Assembly (NCBI GenBank): GCA_022843605.1
Contig: JALHNI010000023.1
Span: forward strand, 1-61,770
Direction of reading: 5' to 3'
DNA: 61,770 nt
Source: Bryobacter sp.
GTDB taxonomy: Bacteria > Acidobacteriota > Terriglobia > Bryobacterales > Bryobacteraceae
Each line of letters begins with the position of its first letter. Within the stretch, counting starts at the first letter, position 1. The position numbers and the translations under genes were made by a program. The notes below the pieces were generated by a model that was not told the DNA's origin, ran no database searches, and was given only the letters and a program-made list of their open reading frames with translations. Positions 61,465 to 61,770 of this stretch are shown piece after piece.

Positions 61465-61770
61465 ATGCTCGAATGGTTGTTCTCTGATCCCTTGCCGGTT
61501 GGCAGCGACGCGCCGGACTTCAGTCTGATGACGGATCAGGGAGAGGCCATGCGTCTTTCTGACTACCGCCATCGCCAGAATGTGGTGCTCGTCTTTTATC
61601 CGCGCGATGACACGGCGCTCTGCACGAAGCAGCTTTGTGAGTTTCGCGAGTCGTGGTCCTTGTCGAATCAGAAAGATACGACGGTTTTCGGCGTGAATCC
61701 CGGTTCGGTGGAGAGTCACCAGGCCTTTCGCGGTAAATTTCAGCTGCCCTACCCCTTGCTGGCTGACCCG
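61465..61770 (+). CDS. Peroxiredoxin, Bcp/PrxQ-like (3' end outside window)
   Basis: 102 codons to the window end. VGSDAPDFSLMTDQGEAMRL, SDYRHRQNVVLVFYPRDDTA, then LCTKQLCEF with peroxidatic Cys and a second Cys five residues on, the Bcp/PrxQ arrangement. VFGVNPGSVESHQAF continues the thioredoxin fold. Reduces organic or hydrogen peroxides. It lies 12 bp after argR, perhaps at the end of the arg operon. Confidence 0.9.
   Translation, partial: MLEWLFSDPLPVGSDAPDFSLMTDQGEAMRLSDYRHRQNVVLVFYPRDDTALCTKQLCEFRESWSLSNQKDTTVFGVNPGSVESHQAFRGKFQLPYPLLADP

Overview
The window looks like chromosome from a soil or sediment member of the Acidobacteriota, most likely the Bryobacterales (Solibacter/Bryobacter type). 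This is inferred from gene content: an Oar-like TonB-dependent receptor with an N-terminal carboxypeptidase-regulatory domain, an 835-residue duplicated FtsX/MacB permease of the acidobacterial orphan (ADOP) class, two pairs of planctomycete-type exported cytochrome/Tat proteins (DUF1592 with DUF1552, DUF1549/DUF1553 with DUF1501), a BlaI/M56 module, and generally GC-rich coding with many GTG/TTG starts. No search was run, so the assignment rests on recognition.

Layout. 1-5.6 kb: partial TonB receptor, exported protein with an LPxTAS-like tail, a sigma-70 family factor, UDP-galactopyranose mutase and a DUF2383 stress protein. 5.6-8.4 kb: an accessory patch with four copies of a short repeat, a serine-recombinase fragment, a TetR/membrane-protein operon and a VapC (PIN) fossil. 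8.4-11.8 kb: DUF1552/DUF1592 pair. 12.1 kb: tRNA-Asn. 12.3-17.4 kb: IclR, dipeptidase, sulfatase and POTRA-only protein, probably one operon. 17.4-30.5 kb: old yellow enzyme, ADOP permease, LysM amidase, BlaI/M56 operon with an operator-bearing promoter, amino-acid permease, decayed gene, aspS, hisS and a gamma-carbonic-anhydrase-like protein. 30.5-36.6 kb: glycosyltransferase cluster (one member frameshifted) and an S9 peptidase. 36.6-43.7 kb: phosphodiesterase, a ClpN-HTH/DUF4242/DsrE operon, an exported pyruvyl-transferase-like protein, an amine oxidase and a PadR pair.

43.7-49.2 kb is the clearest mobile or defence-type island. An IS110 remnant is followed by an AT-richer two-gene cassette (DndB-like DGQHR protein plus a HEPN-like protein with an RN-x5-H motif), a REP-associated tyrosine transposase with three tandem 19-bp repeats upstream, and a graveyard of broken HTH/SEC-C and S9 peptidase genes. 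The DGQHR-HEPN cassette is the best candidate for an undescribed system.

49.2-61.8 kb: ABC ATPase, lipoprotein, geranylgeranyl-reductase-like flavoprotein, hydroxyacyl-CoA dehydrogenase, DUF1501/DUF1549 pair, SDR, zinc ribbon, a Tat-exported unknown, then argF-argH-argR behind a perfect 18-bp ARG-box palindrome, and the start of a peroxiredoxin gene cut by the window end. Several promoters place the -10 hexamer 6-7 nt before the start codon, which implies leaderless transcripts.
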